DNA from: Victivallales bacterium
Lineage (GTDB): Bacteria > Verrucomicrobiota > Lentisphaeria > Oligosphaerales > Oligosphaeraceae
DNA length: 10,553 bases
Assembly (NCBI GenBank): GCA_017431185.1
Contig: JAFRLP010000472.1
Coordinates: 1 to 10,553, forward strand
Reading direction: 5' to 3'
A program made the translations under genes and the position numbers. Positions 1 through 8,341 of this stretch are shown piece after piece; within the stretch, counting starts at the first letter, position 1, and every line of letters starts with the position of its first letter. Below the pieces are notes generated by a model, which worked only from the letters and a program-made list of their open reading frames with translations, had not been told where the DNA came from and did no database searches.

Positions 1-1
1 C

Positions 2-928
2 ATGCCCTCAAATGATGAGAATATCGTTCTCCTAGGATATGATGGTCCTCGTGGCATGATTGAACAGAATCTCGCAAACGGTCAGGGAACTGCGCAGGAA
101 CTGTTGAAATCATTTCCCGATCAGGCATTGTTCTATTGCGCAGTGAAATTGAAATCGCTTGCTCCCAAGTTCGCGGATGTGGTTGCAGAGGCAGATGAAG
201 ATAGTTTATTGGCAAGAATTGCTGCCCAACTGGTGGATGCCGTCATTTTTGATGCCTCGTTCGTTGGACTGAATGAGAAGAATAGGGAATTAAAATTTGT
301 CGGCAATCTTATTTTTCGCCATGCTAAAAGTGCCAAAGAATTCCAACGAACGGCATTGGAAGTAAAAGAACTGCTGATGAAGCAGGTAATTGAAGAAATG
401 ACTGACGACGAGTTTTCATCACAATTCGCCAGGAATCTACTGGATAATATGCACATTAAATGCACCGGGAAGGTATGTCGCATTGAGATTTCAGGAATTA
501 GGGGGGAGATTATTATTCTGTCTGGTATTGTTTTGCCATCCCTGGCGCAAGCAAGGAACAAGGCAAGAACAATACAATGCATGTCTGCGATAAAACAGAA
601 TTTGCTAGCTCTGATGTTATACGCCGAAGACAATGATGGACTTCTGCCGTCTGCCGACACTTGGAGGGAGAAGCTTTCTCCCTATGGAGCAATTGAGAGC
701 TGTCCATTTGATGGGGCGATTTATCTTTATACGCCAAATGAAAACTGTAATTTAAATTCTATCATCAATCCAAGTCGGGCAATTCTCCTAGTCTGTCTTA
801 ACGAACATAAGGCCGGAAAGGTCATTGTTGGTTTTGCCGACGGTCATGTCGAGAGTATAGATGCCGCAAAAGTCCGAAAAGCCCTTGAATGCCGTAGACA
901 AAATGGAGAACTTCCTAAGATTCAATAA
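2..928 (+). CDS. Pseudopilin-derived (H-X9-DG-like) protein with helical N-terminal domain; start may lie upstream
   Basis: A 308-residue reading frame starts with the ATG at base 2. Because the window begins there, no ribosome site is visible and the gene may be longer. Residues 1-165 are of a type I do not recognise: mixed helical, with a pattern of hydrophobic strands and long charged helices. Residues 168-215 match the body of the pseudopilin-like proteins abundant in PVC bacteria: a short hydrophobic stretch (IIILSGIVLPSL), the LAQARNKAR helix, then ALMLYAEDNDGLLP. Near the C-terminus GFADGHVE (277-284) is the usual DGHVE end motif of these proteins. The N-terminal prepilin leader (GFTLIELL-type) is absent, and the membrane helix is reduced to about 12 residues in mid-protein. 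It is therefore unlikely to be processed as a pilin. Cellular role unknown; an extracytoplasmic protein is plausible if a signal lies upstream. The family relation is fairly secure, the function is not. Confidence 0.72.
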   Translation: MPSNDENIVLLGYDGPRGMIEQNLANGQGTAQELLKSFPDQALFYCAVKLKSLAPKFADVVAEADEDSLLARIAAQLVDAVIFDASFVGLNEKNRELKFVGNLIFRHAKSAKEFQRTALEVKELLMKQVIEEMTDDEFSSQFARNLLDNMHIKCTGKVCRIEISGIRGEIIILSGIVLPSLAQARNKARTIQCMSAIKQNLLALMLYAEDNDGLLPSADTWREKLSPYGAIESCPFDGAIYLYTPNENCNLNSIINPSRAILLVCLNEHKAGKVIVGFADGHVESIDAAKVRKALECRRQNGELPKIQ

Positions 929-1052
929 CTTTTTTGAAACACCCGTTAATTTTTGTTTGCTATTAATTTCGCCATGTTCCCGTGAGGATAACCTACAGGA
1001 GCCTTTTCGTTAGTAGAGAAAAATCACAACTCGCTATTTACACCACAAGAAA

Positions 1053-1077
1053 AAAGGGCCACCTTTTAGGTGCCTTT
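1053..1077. terminator. Hairpin in the 219-bp gap, terminator-like on the minus strand
   Basis: AAAGG (1053-1057) and CACCT (1060-1064) pair with AGGTG (1068-1072) and CCTTT (1073-1077), leaving a GC bulge and a three-base loop. On the minus strand the stem is followed by a run of six T, the classical intrinsic-terminator layout. On the plus strand it is preceded by A residues and followed by GTGAGG, so it is weak in that direction. No minus-strand gene reads into it within view. It may simply end transcription after the upstream gene. The rest of 929-1147 shows nothing convincing. Confidence 0.4.
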
Positions 1078-1147
1078 GTGAGGAACATCGCAAATTGAAT
1101 ACATCATTCGGACAATGAGATTTTAACTCAAACAATGGAGACTCAAA

Positions 1148-2545
1148 ATGGAACTGTTCATCACCAAACTTTTTTCCGAGCCAGCGTATTATGTGTCAAC
1201 TGTGGTGTCATGTCTCGGATCGATATGTGTGCATGAATTCAGCCACGCATTCATTGCCCATAAACTGGGGGACGACACGGCCAAGGAAGGCGGCTACATG
1301 ACGCTGAACCCATTCAAGACCATGGGGTGGCTGTCCATCGCGGCATTGTTTTTATTCGGCTTCAGTTGGGGTGCGGTTCCTGTTAAAAGAGAAGATTCAA
1401 GTCGTTTGCGCAGAGCGGCGATTTCCCTGGCGGGGCCATTGTCCAACCTTGCCTTGCTAGGGATTTTTGCTCTTCTCCTCAAAGGAATGTATTCTGTCGC
1501 GCCATTGGCAACCTCCAATGGTTTTGCGTACTATTGTCGGTTATTCTTGCTGGTCGCTCTCTATGCCAACGCCATTCTTTTCTTGTTCAATATCTTGCCA
1601 ATTCCTGTGCTGGACGGATGGCAGACCATCGAACCGTTTCTCCCGAAATTCTTGATTCCGAGCGAAGAGAGCAAAAGCACCATTTTCCGTTGCTTTATCT
1701 TCTTAGCCCTGTTCTCTGGCGGTGCGGGCGTTTTCGACAAGGTTTTCGGCAAAGCTGTTGATGGTTTGACAGGAAAATTCCTTCCTATGCAGGTTACCGC
1801 AAACAAACTGGTATCGGAAGGCAATGAACTTATAGAGGCCCAAGACTATACTGGAGCATACAAGGCATTTGAGAAGGCCGCAGAGCTAGGCAGTCCTGAA
1901 GGAAAACTGAGTTTGGCTATCTGTCTTGCAGAGGGGCAAGGTTGCGAAGCAAATCCAGAAAAGGCTTTTGCCATCTTTTCCGAAGAGGGTGTGCGGGAAT
2001 TTCCCTTTGCCAAATTCTACATTGGCATAATGCGAATGAATGGTCTTGGTTGCACTCAAGATTATTCCAAGGCCTACGACCTTCTTTCCGAACCAGAGGT
2101 TCAACAAGCAACTCCTCTTGCACGAGCGAATCTTGGTGTGCTTCTGGCAGAGGGATTGGGCGTCAAGGTAGATATGGCACGAGCCTATGCGCTCTTCAAT
2201 GACGCGGAGGTCATGTCGCAATCGCCTGTGGCGCGTTTCTATATGGGAGTTTTTTTGATGATGGGAGAAGTTTGCAAAAAAGATGAAGCTCGTGCTTTTG
2301 AATTGCTATACGATGATGAAGTGCTGAATAGTGTTTTGGCTGCCAAGTTTTATCTTGGACTTTGTTTCTATGCAGGAATTGGCACAAAACAGGACTTTGC
2401 AGAGGCTGCCACGCTGTTGAAGGAGGCTGCCGATACAGGAGAACCCAATGCCGTCCAGTTTCTTGGCTATCAGAATGGCAAGATGCCAGATTATGGCATG
2501 CCGCTGGAACAACTGCTCCGGCGCATGTGGAATGAAAGGAAATAG
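1148..2545 (+). CDS. M50-family (site-2-protease-like) membrane metalloprotease with C-terminal Sel1 repeats
   Basis: A 465-residue protein. The ATG at 1148 has a good ribosome site (GGAG, 1137-1140, seven bases upstream). The zinc-protease motif HEFSH is at residues 29-33 inside a membrane segment, and the second M50 signature NILPIPVLDG at 148-157 supplies the third zinc ligand Asp156. Further hydrophobic segments lie at about 61-77, 90-112, 128-148 and 179-196. This is the compact M50B type, without the PDZ domain of RseP. Such enzymes cut transmembrane helices of regulators or signal-peptide remnants. Residues about 235-440 form about five to six Sel1-like repeats (for example ...AKFYLGLCFYAGIGTKQDFAEAATLL...), an alpha-helical solenoid used for protein binding and presumably facing the cytoplasm or periplasm as a substrate or adaptor platform. 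The fusion is less common than M50 with PDZ or CBS. All key residues are present, so an active enzyme is expected. Substrate unknown. Confidence 0.88.
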   Translation: MELFITKLFSEPAYYVSTVVSCLGSICVHEFSHAFIAHKLGDDTAKEGGYMTLNPFKTMGWLSIAALFLFGFSWGAVPVKREDSSRLRRAAISLAGPLSNLALLGIFALLLKGMYSVAPLATSNGFAYYCRLFLLVALYANAILFLFNILPIPVLDGWQTIEPFLPKFLIPSEESKSTIFRCFIFLALFSGGAGVFDKVFGKAVDGLTGKFLPMQVTANKLVSEGNELIEAQDYTGAYKAFEKAAELGSPEGKLSLAICLAEGQGCEANPEKAFAIFSEEGVREFPFAKFYIGIMRMNGLGCTQDYSKAYDLLSEPEVQQATPLARANLGVLLAEGLGVKVDMARAYALFNDAEVMSQSPVARFYMGVFLMMGEVCKKDEARAFELLYDDEVLNSVLAAKFYLGLCFYAGIGTKQDFAEAATLLKEAADTGEPNAVQFLGYQNGKMPDYGMPLEQLLRRMWNERK

Positions 2546-2566
2546 TCAAGCTGGGAGAAAAGAAAC

Positions 2567-2985
2567 ATGAAGTATACAACACAGGATTTTATTCTTCCCA
2601 AAAGCAAGACCTTGTACACAATGCTAAACGGATTGCATTGATTGGCGTGCTCCTTTGGCTGGAGGCTTTCCTGCTTTTACCCGGGATGTGCACTCCGTTG
2701 CCGATGGTGGTTTGTCTCGTGAATTGAATTGGCATTGTCATCTGGGTTGTCTTGTGGAAAGAACTTCAGATAAGCGTAGCCAGGATTGCCACGCATGCCA
2801 TCTTTGCGACCTTGCTTGGTGTAACCGGGCTTTTGGGGGTGTTCTTCATCATGATTGCGCTTTCACAGGCCAAAACAGTTCTCAACTGCAATGTCGATGT
2901 TATATTCTGGAATATAACGAAATCTGTGTGGCTGGCTTCCTTGACGCCAGTTCTCGTGTGGGGCATTTGTGTCAAGAAACGCTAA
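2567..2985 (+). pseudogene. Broken gene for a small four-helix membrane protein
   Basis: An ATG at 2567 with a good ribosome site (GGAG, 2554-2557) opens a frame that stops after 24 codons (TGA 2639-2641). The next frame continues from the same place with a clear membrane-protein sequence: RIALIGVLLWLEAFLLLP, then PLPMVVCLVN, an in-frame TGA at 2725-2727, then IGIVIWVVLWKE, a third helix around ATLLGVTGLLGVFFIMIALS and a last helix ending VLVWGICVKKR at 2985. The total of 419 bases is one short of 140 codons, as expected for a single one-base deletion, and the TGA sits where a Trp (TGG) would fit. The simplest reading is a recently decayed gene for a roughly 139-residue four-helix protein. 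I do not recognise the family. Sequencing error could explain one lesion but less easily both. The C-terminal part from 2752 could in theory be made from a TTG start, but no ribosome site supports it. Confidence 0.5.
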
Positions 2986-3048
2986 GAATCAAACTGCTTC
3001 AGACTGTTTCATAAAGGGTATGAGTTTCATTTCGCATCTTGCCTAAAA

Positions 3049-3913
3049 ATGGCATCTGAAGAATCCATCGCATTGTTTTTGAAGGATTTCAACCCTGTAA
3101 GCATCGGGGATCCGATTGGCAGACTGGGGCGAACTGCATGGGAGCTTGATGACGGTGTCCGGTATTTCCCGCTGTCCACGTGGTGGCATTGGGGGATAAT
3201 TGCTTTTTTCGTTTTTGCCATTGTCTCATATCTGTATTTCTTCAAGTATCGGGCGAAAATGAAAATGTGGCGACGAATTGTATTTTCAGCGGGTTTCACG
3301 GTGGTTTCAACAGCCTTGGTTGCCGTAATCGGCCTTGCCTGTTCGTATTATTGGGGTGGTCCTTATGCTTATGAAAATTACCAGGTTCCTGCGGAACCCG
3401 CTGACGTGCTGATTTGGTTTTCAGGGTCTGACGATGGCGCATATTATCTGGACAACTACAGTAGATGCCGAAAGCAATATCCAGTTGTCTCGAGAGATGA
3501 ATTTCGCGCGGCATTGTTCAATTTTAGCGATATTGACAAGGCGGTTGAATATGCGCGACGGCTTCCTCCGGGATGTCGGCTGGTGGTTCGTGGACATAGC
3601 ATGGGGGCCGCCGCCGCGATGCGTTTTGCGCAAAAATGTGGATATCCAATTGAATTGCTGGATACGAGAGATCCAACAAGCTGGTTTGGCAAATGTCCCG
3701 CCAAACCTGCCAATGTGAAATACTGGCGCAACGTCCTGCCCGGAGAAACCGGCTGGAATATTCCCGAAGAGCAACATCACGGGACGAATTACTGGGGAAA
3801 AACAAACATGGCCAATGTCTTCCGTTCCATGGGCGGGCCATGGAATCATTGTGACGAAGCGACAAATGTTGTTATGCCGGGAATGGATCATCGCGAGGTT
3901 GGAGAAAACATCG

Positions 3914-3936
<23 letters not shown>
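3049..3936 (+). CDS. Membrane-anchored alpha/beta hydrolase (lipase/esterase-like)
   Basis: A 295-residue protein with two membrane helices near the N-terminus (about 46-66 and 76-99) and a soluble domain after them. The core strand VLIWFSG (120-126) is followed by RLVVRGHSMGAAAAM, whose GHSMG (182-186) is the nucleophile elbow of alpha/beta hydrolases with Ser184. IELLDTRDP offers the acid (Asp205 or Asp208) and MPGMDHREV the histidine (His281), in the order expected for the fold. The likely reaction is ester or amide hydrolysis; the substrate cannot be told. The helix pair suggests the catalytic domain hangs on the membrane. The ATG at 3049 has no clear ribosome site, but the frame offers no better start. 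An eight-codon frame (3020-3046) just upstream stops two bases before this ATG, so translational coupling is possible. The 3' end overlaps the next gene by 23 bases, arguing for co-transcription. Confidence 0.75.
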
Positions 3937-4975
<1,039 letters not shown>

Positions 4976-4998
4976 CGGAATCACGCAGGGCACCCAGG

Positions 4999-5052
4999 TT
5001 GAAGGCAAAGGTGCTCTAGGGATATATATGCCTGAAAGCACCTTGCCTTCAA
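4999..5052. other. Long hairpin just downstream of the HtrA gene
   Basis: Bases 4999-5015 (core GAAGGCAAAGGTGCT) and 5037-5052 (core AGCACCTTGCCTTC) pair over 16 base pairs with one bulged A. The 21-base loop includes ATATATAT flanked by AGG and CCT, which can close the stem further. It starts 23 bases after the protease stop codon. There is no T-run after it, so it is not a standard intrinsic terminator. It may protect the 3' end of the mRNA or help Rho-dependent ending. Confidence 0.5.
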
Positions 5053-5659
5053 GGGAGGGCCGTTTTCGGGCCGCCAGGGGCATTTCGGCTTTTTCCACTG
5101 CCGTTTCTGTCCTGTTCCGGGGCCGTTTCCCGTCACGGCAGTATTGTACAAAAATAGTGCTTGGCATCGCATGAATTGCGGACAATGTACGCCGTCCGTG
5201 TGTGCTACCGCATTTCCGCTGTCGGATGTCCAATTTGCAGTCGATTCGCACTTTTTTCTTCCAAAACGCCACGCAATTCGCTCATTTCCCTTCCATCGGC
5301 ATTGCGAGGCATGCTTTTGAACACTGCTGTCCGACAATTTTCAGGAAAGCCGCCGACACCTTTCGCGATTTCCGCAACCACCAAAAAACAACGGGAGATA
5401 GCTTTCCGGGTCTTCGATTTTTAAGGGCTTGTCACGGCCATGTCCCTGGGTGCGGCATGAAATGACACGTCCTGGGAAAGCACATGCTTTCCTATCCTCT
5501 GAATGACTTTCATGACTTTTCGGGAATGGGCTTGCATCCCCCCATATCGTGCGTTAAATTTGAAAGGGCGGGTGGTTGGGGGGGGCAACCCACCATCCAT
5601 CATTGCTGTCCGACAGATTTCCGACGGAAGAACTGACGTCCCGTCCGGGCAACTTGACG
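5053..5659. other. Non-coding stretch with scattered inverted repeats
   Basis: No open frame here reads like protein; the short ones are rich in Ser, Arg, Cys and His with no start signals. Visible structure: a perfect 8+8 inverted repeat ACTGCCGT (5097-5104) / ACGGCAGT (5135-5142) with a 30-base spacer; a compact hairpin GGAAAGC-ACAT-GCTTTCC (5475-5492); a doubled ATGACTTT around 5502-5519; and the 12-mer TGCTGTCCGACA at both 5325-5336 and 5604-5615. I cannot assign any of these a role. Confidence 0.5.
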
Positions 5660-5894
5660 CATGCCGCGTCCCTTGCCAAGTGGCGGGAGCAGGCGCAATG
5701 CCAGTCCATGCCGCGTCCCTTGCCAAGTGGCGGGAGCAGGCGCAATGCCAGTCCATGTCGCGTCCCTTGCCAAGTGGCGGGAGCAGGCGCAATGCCAGTC
5801 CATGCCGCGCCCCTTGCCAGGCGGCGGGTACAGGCGCAATGCCAGTCCATGCCATACCCCCTGCCAAGTGGCGGGAGCAGGCGCAATGCAAGTC
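5660..5894. repeat. Tandem repeat, five copies of a 47-bp unit
   Basis: Head-to-tail units lie at 5660-5706, 5707-5753, 5754-5800, 5801-5847 and 5848-5894. Each begins with CATG and ends with AGTC. Copies 1 and 2 are identical, copy 3 differs at one base, copy 4 at five and copy 5 at six, so the array is freshest at the left and decays to the right. Each unit contains GCCAAGTGGC, a near-palindrome (GCCA/TGGC), changed in copy 4. The unit length is not a multiple of three, and the array is GC-rich enough to be open in several frames on both strands, so the long frames crossing it are not evidence of protein. No unique spacers occur, which rules out CRISPR. It is a minisatellite-type array; length variation between strains would be expected. 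Confidence 0.95.
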
Positions 5895-5952
5895 GTTGCT
5901 GTTTTGTGTGTTGTGGAAATTGGACTTTTACCGAGCAACAGTGGTTTTTGAA

Positions 5953-5978
5953 CATGCTTGTGCTAAAATTCAAGCATG
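5953..5978 (+). promoter_or_regulatory. Perfect dyad over a possible extended -10, upstream of the kinase gene
   Basis: CATGCTTG (5953-5960) and CAAGCATG (5971-5978) are exact inverted repeats separated by ten bases. The spacer contains TGCTAAAAT (5961-5969), which resembles an extended -10 element (TG, one base, TAAAAT). No good -35 hexamer sits 17 bases upstream. A repressor bound to the dyad would cover such a promoter. The first downstream gene is the kinase, whose start is 113 bases away. Alternatively the dyad is just a hairpin in the transcript. Confidence 0.35.
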
Positions 5979-6091
5979 AAGTCCAGCGGCGTGGCTATGG
6001 TATTTCGAATCGTGCCGGTACACTTCATGTAACGTTGCCATCGGCGGAGGGACGGAACTGACTTTCAAGTGGTTTCCTGTTGGAGAATACA

Positions 6092-7630
6092 ATGCATCTC
6101 TTTGGTCTACAAGTGTTAACTCGCTGTGGAAGCGGGGCGTACGGCGACGTCTATTATTGCCAGGACGCATCAGGAAAGCGCGTGGCATTGAAGGTGATTC
6201 CCAAGGGCAAGGTCGGCTCCGGCTGGGAGCGCGAGCTGAAGGGCATCACGAACTACCGTCGTCTTGCCGAGGACAGCCCATTGCTGCTGAACATCTTCCA
6301 TGTCGGCGAGGATGAATCCAGCTTCTACTACACCATGGAACCCGCCGACAATACGGGAACCGAGGAGAAATATACGCCGGACACCTTGGCCGCACGGCTC
6401 GCGCATGGTCCTCTGCCGTCCGAAAAACTGCAAACCACCCTGAAACGGCTGCTGGAATGCATCACGGCGTTGCACAAGGCGGGCTTTGCGCACCGGGACA
6501 TCAAGCCGGAGAACATCCTGTTCGTGAATGGCGAACCCAAGTTGGCGGACCTGGGGCTGCTTTCCCCGTTGTCCGGCACATTGACCCAGCTGGCCGGAAC
6601 GCTGGATTTCCTTCCGCCGGAAGAGCGCACGGGCGAAGGGACGGGGGACAGCCGCGAGTCCCGTCAGCGCAACGACCTGTATGCCTTCGGGAAAATTATC
6701 TACTGCTGTATCACGGGGAACGGCGCCGACCAGTTTCCCTCTCTGCCACAGGAGCTTCCGCTGACTTTGCAGAACAAGTTGTTCTTCAGGCTGGCGCTCC
6801 GGCTGTGCGACCGGGAACCGTCCCGACGTCTGGCAGAGTTGCGCGAGGTGGTTGCCTCCTTTGAAAACACGGTCCGGATGTGCCAGTACGGTGAGAGTTT
6901 CTCAGACAAATTGCATTATGCGTGTTCGACCTTGTCCAGAAGTTTTGTCTTCACCTGCTCCCGCCTCTTCAAATCAGCCGTCAGGCACTGGCTGCTGACC
7001 CTGCTATGCGTTTCCGTGCTGGGCATCTGCGTCTGGTATGCCTGGCCCCGTCCCCCATACGACATCGCAAAGGAGCAGACAAAACCTTACAGAAACAATG
7101 ACTTGGGCATCGAAATGGAGATTCCCGTGGAATGGGAGATCCTTTCCAGCCAGACGGCAAACGAATGGCTAAAGGAACTCGATGACGATGAGGCTCTCTC
7201 GGAGCAGGAGAAAAAGCGGATGGAATTCTTTGCTTCGATTCAGGAGCTGGGCTGCGACTACATCATCTGCGACTATGACGCGAAAAATCCCGACAACATA
7301 ACCATACAGTCGGTTCCGGTGCCAGGGGAGTTGCTAATGGAGACGCCAGACGATGAACTTCGCATCGGCATGCAACAATTGTTCAAGGGCGAACTCGGCT
7401 TCGACACCAAGATCTACGCCTTCCAGCGTCTGACGATTGCCGGGCATCCATGCGTGTTCGTTGACTTGTCCCATGTCCCCGGCATCCGGGTCAACAACTA
7501 TCTCTTTGGCCTGGAAGATAAATGCTTCGCCATCGCGCTCACTGCACGGGAAGAGACCTTCTTTGACCGCAGGGAGCAGTTCCAGTCCATCCTGTCCACC
7601 CTGCAGTTTTCTGACAAGCCCGGAAAATAA
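6092..7630 (+). CDS. Transmembrane Hanks-type Ser/Thr protein kinase with extracytoplasmic PsbP/DUF1795-like domain
   Basis: The ATG at 6092 is preceded by GGAG (6082-6085) at good spacing and gives 512 residues; an in-frame TTG at 6080 would put the ribosome site inside the gene. The kinase domain covers about 5-260: glycine loop GSGAYGDV (13-20), ATP-binding Lys34 in VALKVI, helix-C Glu48, catalytic loop HRDIKPEN (134-141) with Asp136 and Asn141, metal-binding Asp153 in ADLG (DLG instead of DFG), and LPPEE (174-178) in the APE position. All residues needed for catalysis are present. One membrane helix at about 300-318 is followed by an outer domain of about 190 residues whose start (LGIEMEIPVEWEI) and end (SILSTLQF) resemble PsbP/DUF1795-type folds; that match is tentative. 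It probably senses something outside the membrane and phosphorylates cytoplasmic partners. The ECF sigma gene follows 103 bases later, and pairing of kinases with ECF factors is known from Planctomycetes. Confidence 0.88.
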   Translation: MHLFGLQVLTRCGSGAYGDVYYCQDASGKRVALKVIPKGKVGSGWERELKGITNYRRLAEDSPLLLNIFHVGEDESSFYYTMEPADNTGTEEKYTPDTLAARLAHGPLPSEKLQTTLKRLLECITALHKAGFAHRDIKPENILFVNGEPKLADLGLLSPLSGTLTQLAGTLDFLPPEERTGEGTGDSRESRQRNDLYAFGKIIYCCITGNGADQFPSLPQELPLTLQNKLFFRLALRLCDREPSRRLAELREVVASFENTVRMCQYGESFSDKLHYACSTLSRSFVFTCSRLFKSAVRHWLLTLLCVSVLGICVWYAWPRPPYDIAKEQTKPYRNNDLGIEMEIPVEWEILSSQTANEWLKELDDDEALSEQEKKRMEFFASIQELGCDYIICDYDAKNPDNITIQSVPVPGELLMETPDDELRIGMQQLFKGELGFDTKIYAFQRLTIAGHPCVFVDLSHVPGIRVNNYLFGLEDKCFAIALTAREETFFDRREQFQSILSTLQFSDKPGK

Positions 7631-7733
7631 CTTCGTAATGTAAGAAACGACGGTTCCGGCGGTAGTCAGCAGTGGAAACGAAAGAACGCGTCTGGCTCCA
7701 TTCACGTTTTTCTTCAAAGAATCGCAGGAAAAT

Positions 7734-8336
7734 ATGGCATTCACCACAAAGAAATCCTTGCTGGCGCGAGTTCGCGCGGGGGACGACGTCTCCTGGAACG
7801 AGTTCTACATGACCTATCGGCCGCTGATACTCCTGTGCGGACGGGACTGCGGGCTGACCCGCGATGAAAACGAGGAGCTGGTTCAGCAGGTCATGTGCGA
7901 AATCTTCCAGAAGGACATCCTCGGGAAATACAACCTTGACGAAGTGCCGCAGGAACTCACCGTCCACTACGACCCGGCGCGCGGGCGCTTTCGTCATTAT
8001 TTCAAGGCCATCGTCCGCAATCAGGCATTGAAGCTCTATCGCAAGCGGAAGGAGGTTCTGGACATCGGCAGCATTGCGGAGGTCGCCGACGACGTCCGTT
8101 TCGACGATGTCTGGGAGGAGGAATGGCGGCGGCACCTCCTTACCCAGGCTCTTGAAGAACTGCGCGCCACCGTCCAGCCAGTCACCTTTTCCGCCTTCCA
8201 GATGTATGCCATCCAGGAACACCCCGTCAAGGAAGTGGCGGATTTTCTCCAGTTGTCTGTCGATTCGGTTTATGTTGCCAAGAACAGATGCATTGCGGGG
8301 TTGAAGCGGATTATCGAGAAACTTGACCGGAGGTAA
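7734..8336 (+). CDS. ECF-type RNA polymerase sigma factor
   Basis: A 200-residue protein, normal length for the family. ATG 7734 follows an AGGA ribosome site (about 7727-7730). Region 2 spans about residues 8-107, from SWNEFYMTYRPLI through ENEELVQQVMCEIF to FRHYFKAIVRNQALKLYRKRK, which contacts the core enzyme and the -10 element. Region 4 spans about 140-195, with the helix-turn-helix HPVKEVADFLQLSVDSVYVAKNR (163-185) that reads the -35. The linker is longer than in RpoE and no extra C-terminal domain is present. It should direct transcription of a specific set of genes; the regulon cannot be told from here. The gene sits between the kinase and a zinc-finger protein whose start is only five bases after its stop, so the latter two are surely co-translated. 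Control may come from phosphorylation by the kinase, from the zinc-finger protein, or both. Confidence 0.88.
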   Translation: MAFTTKKSLLARVRAGDDVSWNEFYMTYRPLILLCGRDCGLTRDENEELVQQVMCEIFQKDILGKYNLDEVPQELTVHYDPARGRFRHYFKAIVRNQALKLYRKRKEVLDIGSIAEVADDVRFDDVWEEEWRRHLLTQALEELRATVQPVTFSAFQMYAIQEHPVKEVADFLQLSVDSVYVAKNRCIAGLKRIIEKLDRR

Positions 8337-8341
8337 ACAAG

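Noticed and set aside
2590..2604. Programmed -1 frameshift at CCCAAAA in the membrane-protein remnant
   Set aside because: The heptamer is in the wrong phase for -1 slippage, and the later in-frame TGA would still stop translation.
2725..2727. TGA read as an amino acid (recoding) in the membrane-protein remnant
   Set aside because: The second HtrA gene ends with TGA and no other gene has internal TGA; the same remnant also needs a frameshift, so decay is simpler.
2655..3014. 119-codon open frame on the + strand
   Set aside because: Its product is rich in Cys and His with no fold pattern, while the overlapping frame spells clear membrane helices.
3815..3913. Longer start for the first HtrA protease
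   Set aside because: It would overlap the hydrolase gene by over 120 bases and place the signal peptide far inside the protein; ATG 3914 has a good ribosome site.
5660..5894. CRISPR array
   Set aside because: The copies abut with no unique spacers, and no cas genes are present.
5421..6061. Several open frames of 96-161 codons on both strands across the tandem array
   Set aside because: The 47-bp unit shifts frame with each copy and lacks stops by its base composition; the frames have no start signals and no recognisable sequence.
6080..6091. TTG start for the kinase
   Set aside because: The GGAG ribosome site would lie inside the gene; ATG 6092 is correctly spaced from it.
7631..7733. ECF-type autoregulated promoter before the sigma gene
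   Set aside because: GGAAAC and CGTC are present, but only nine bases apart instead of about 16.
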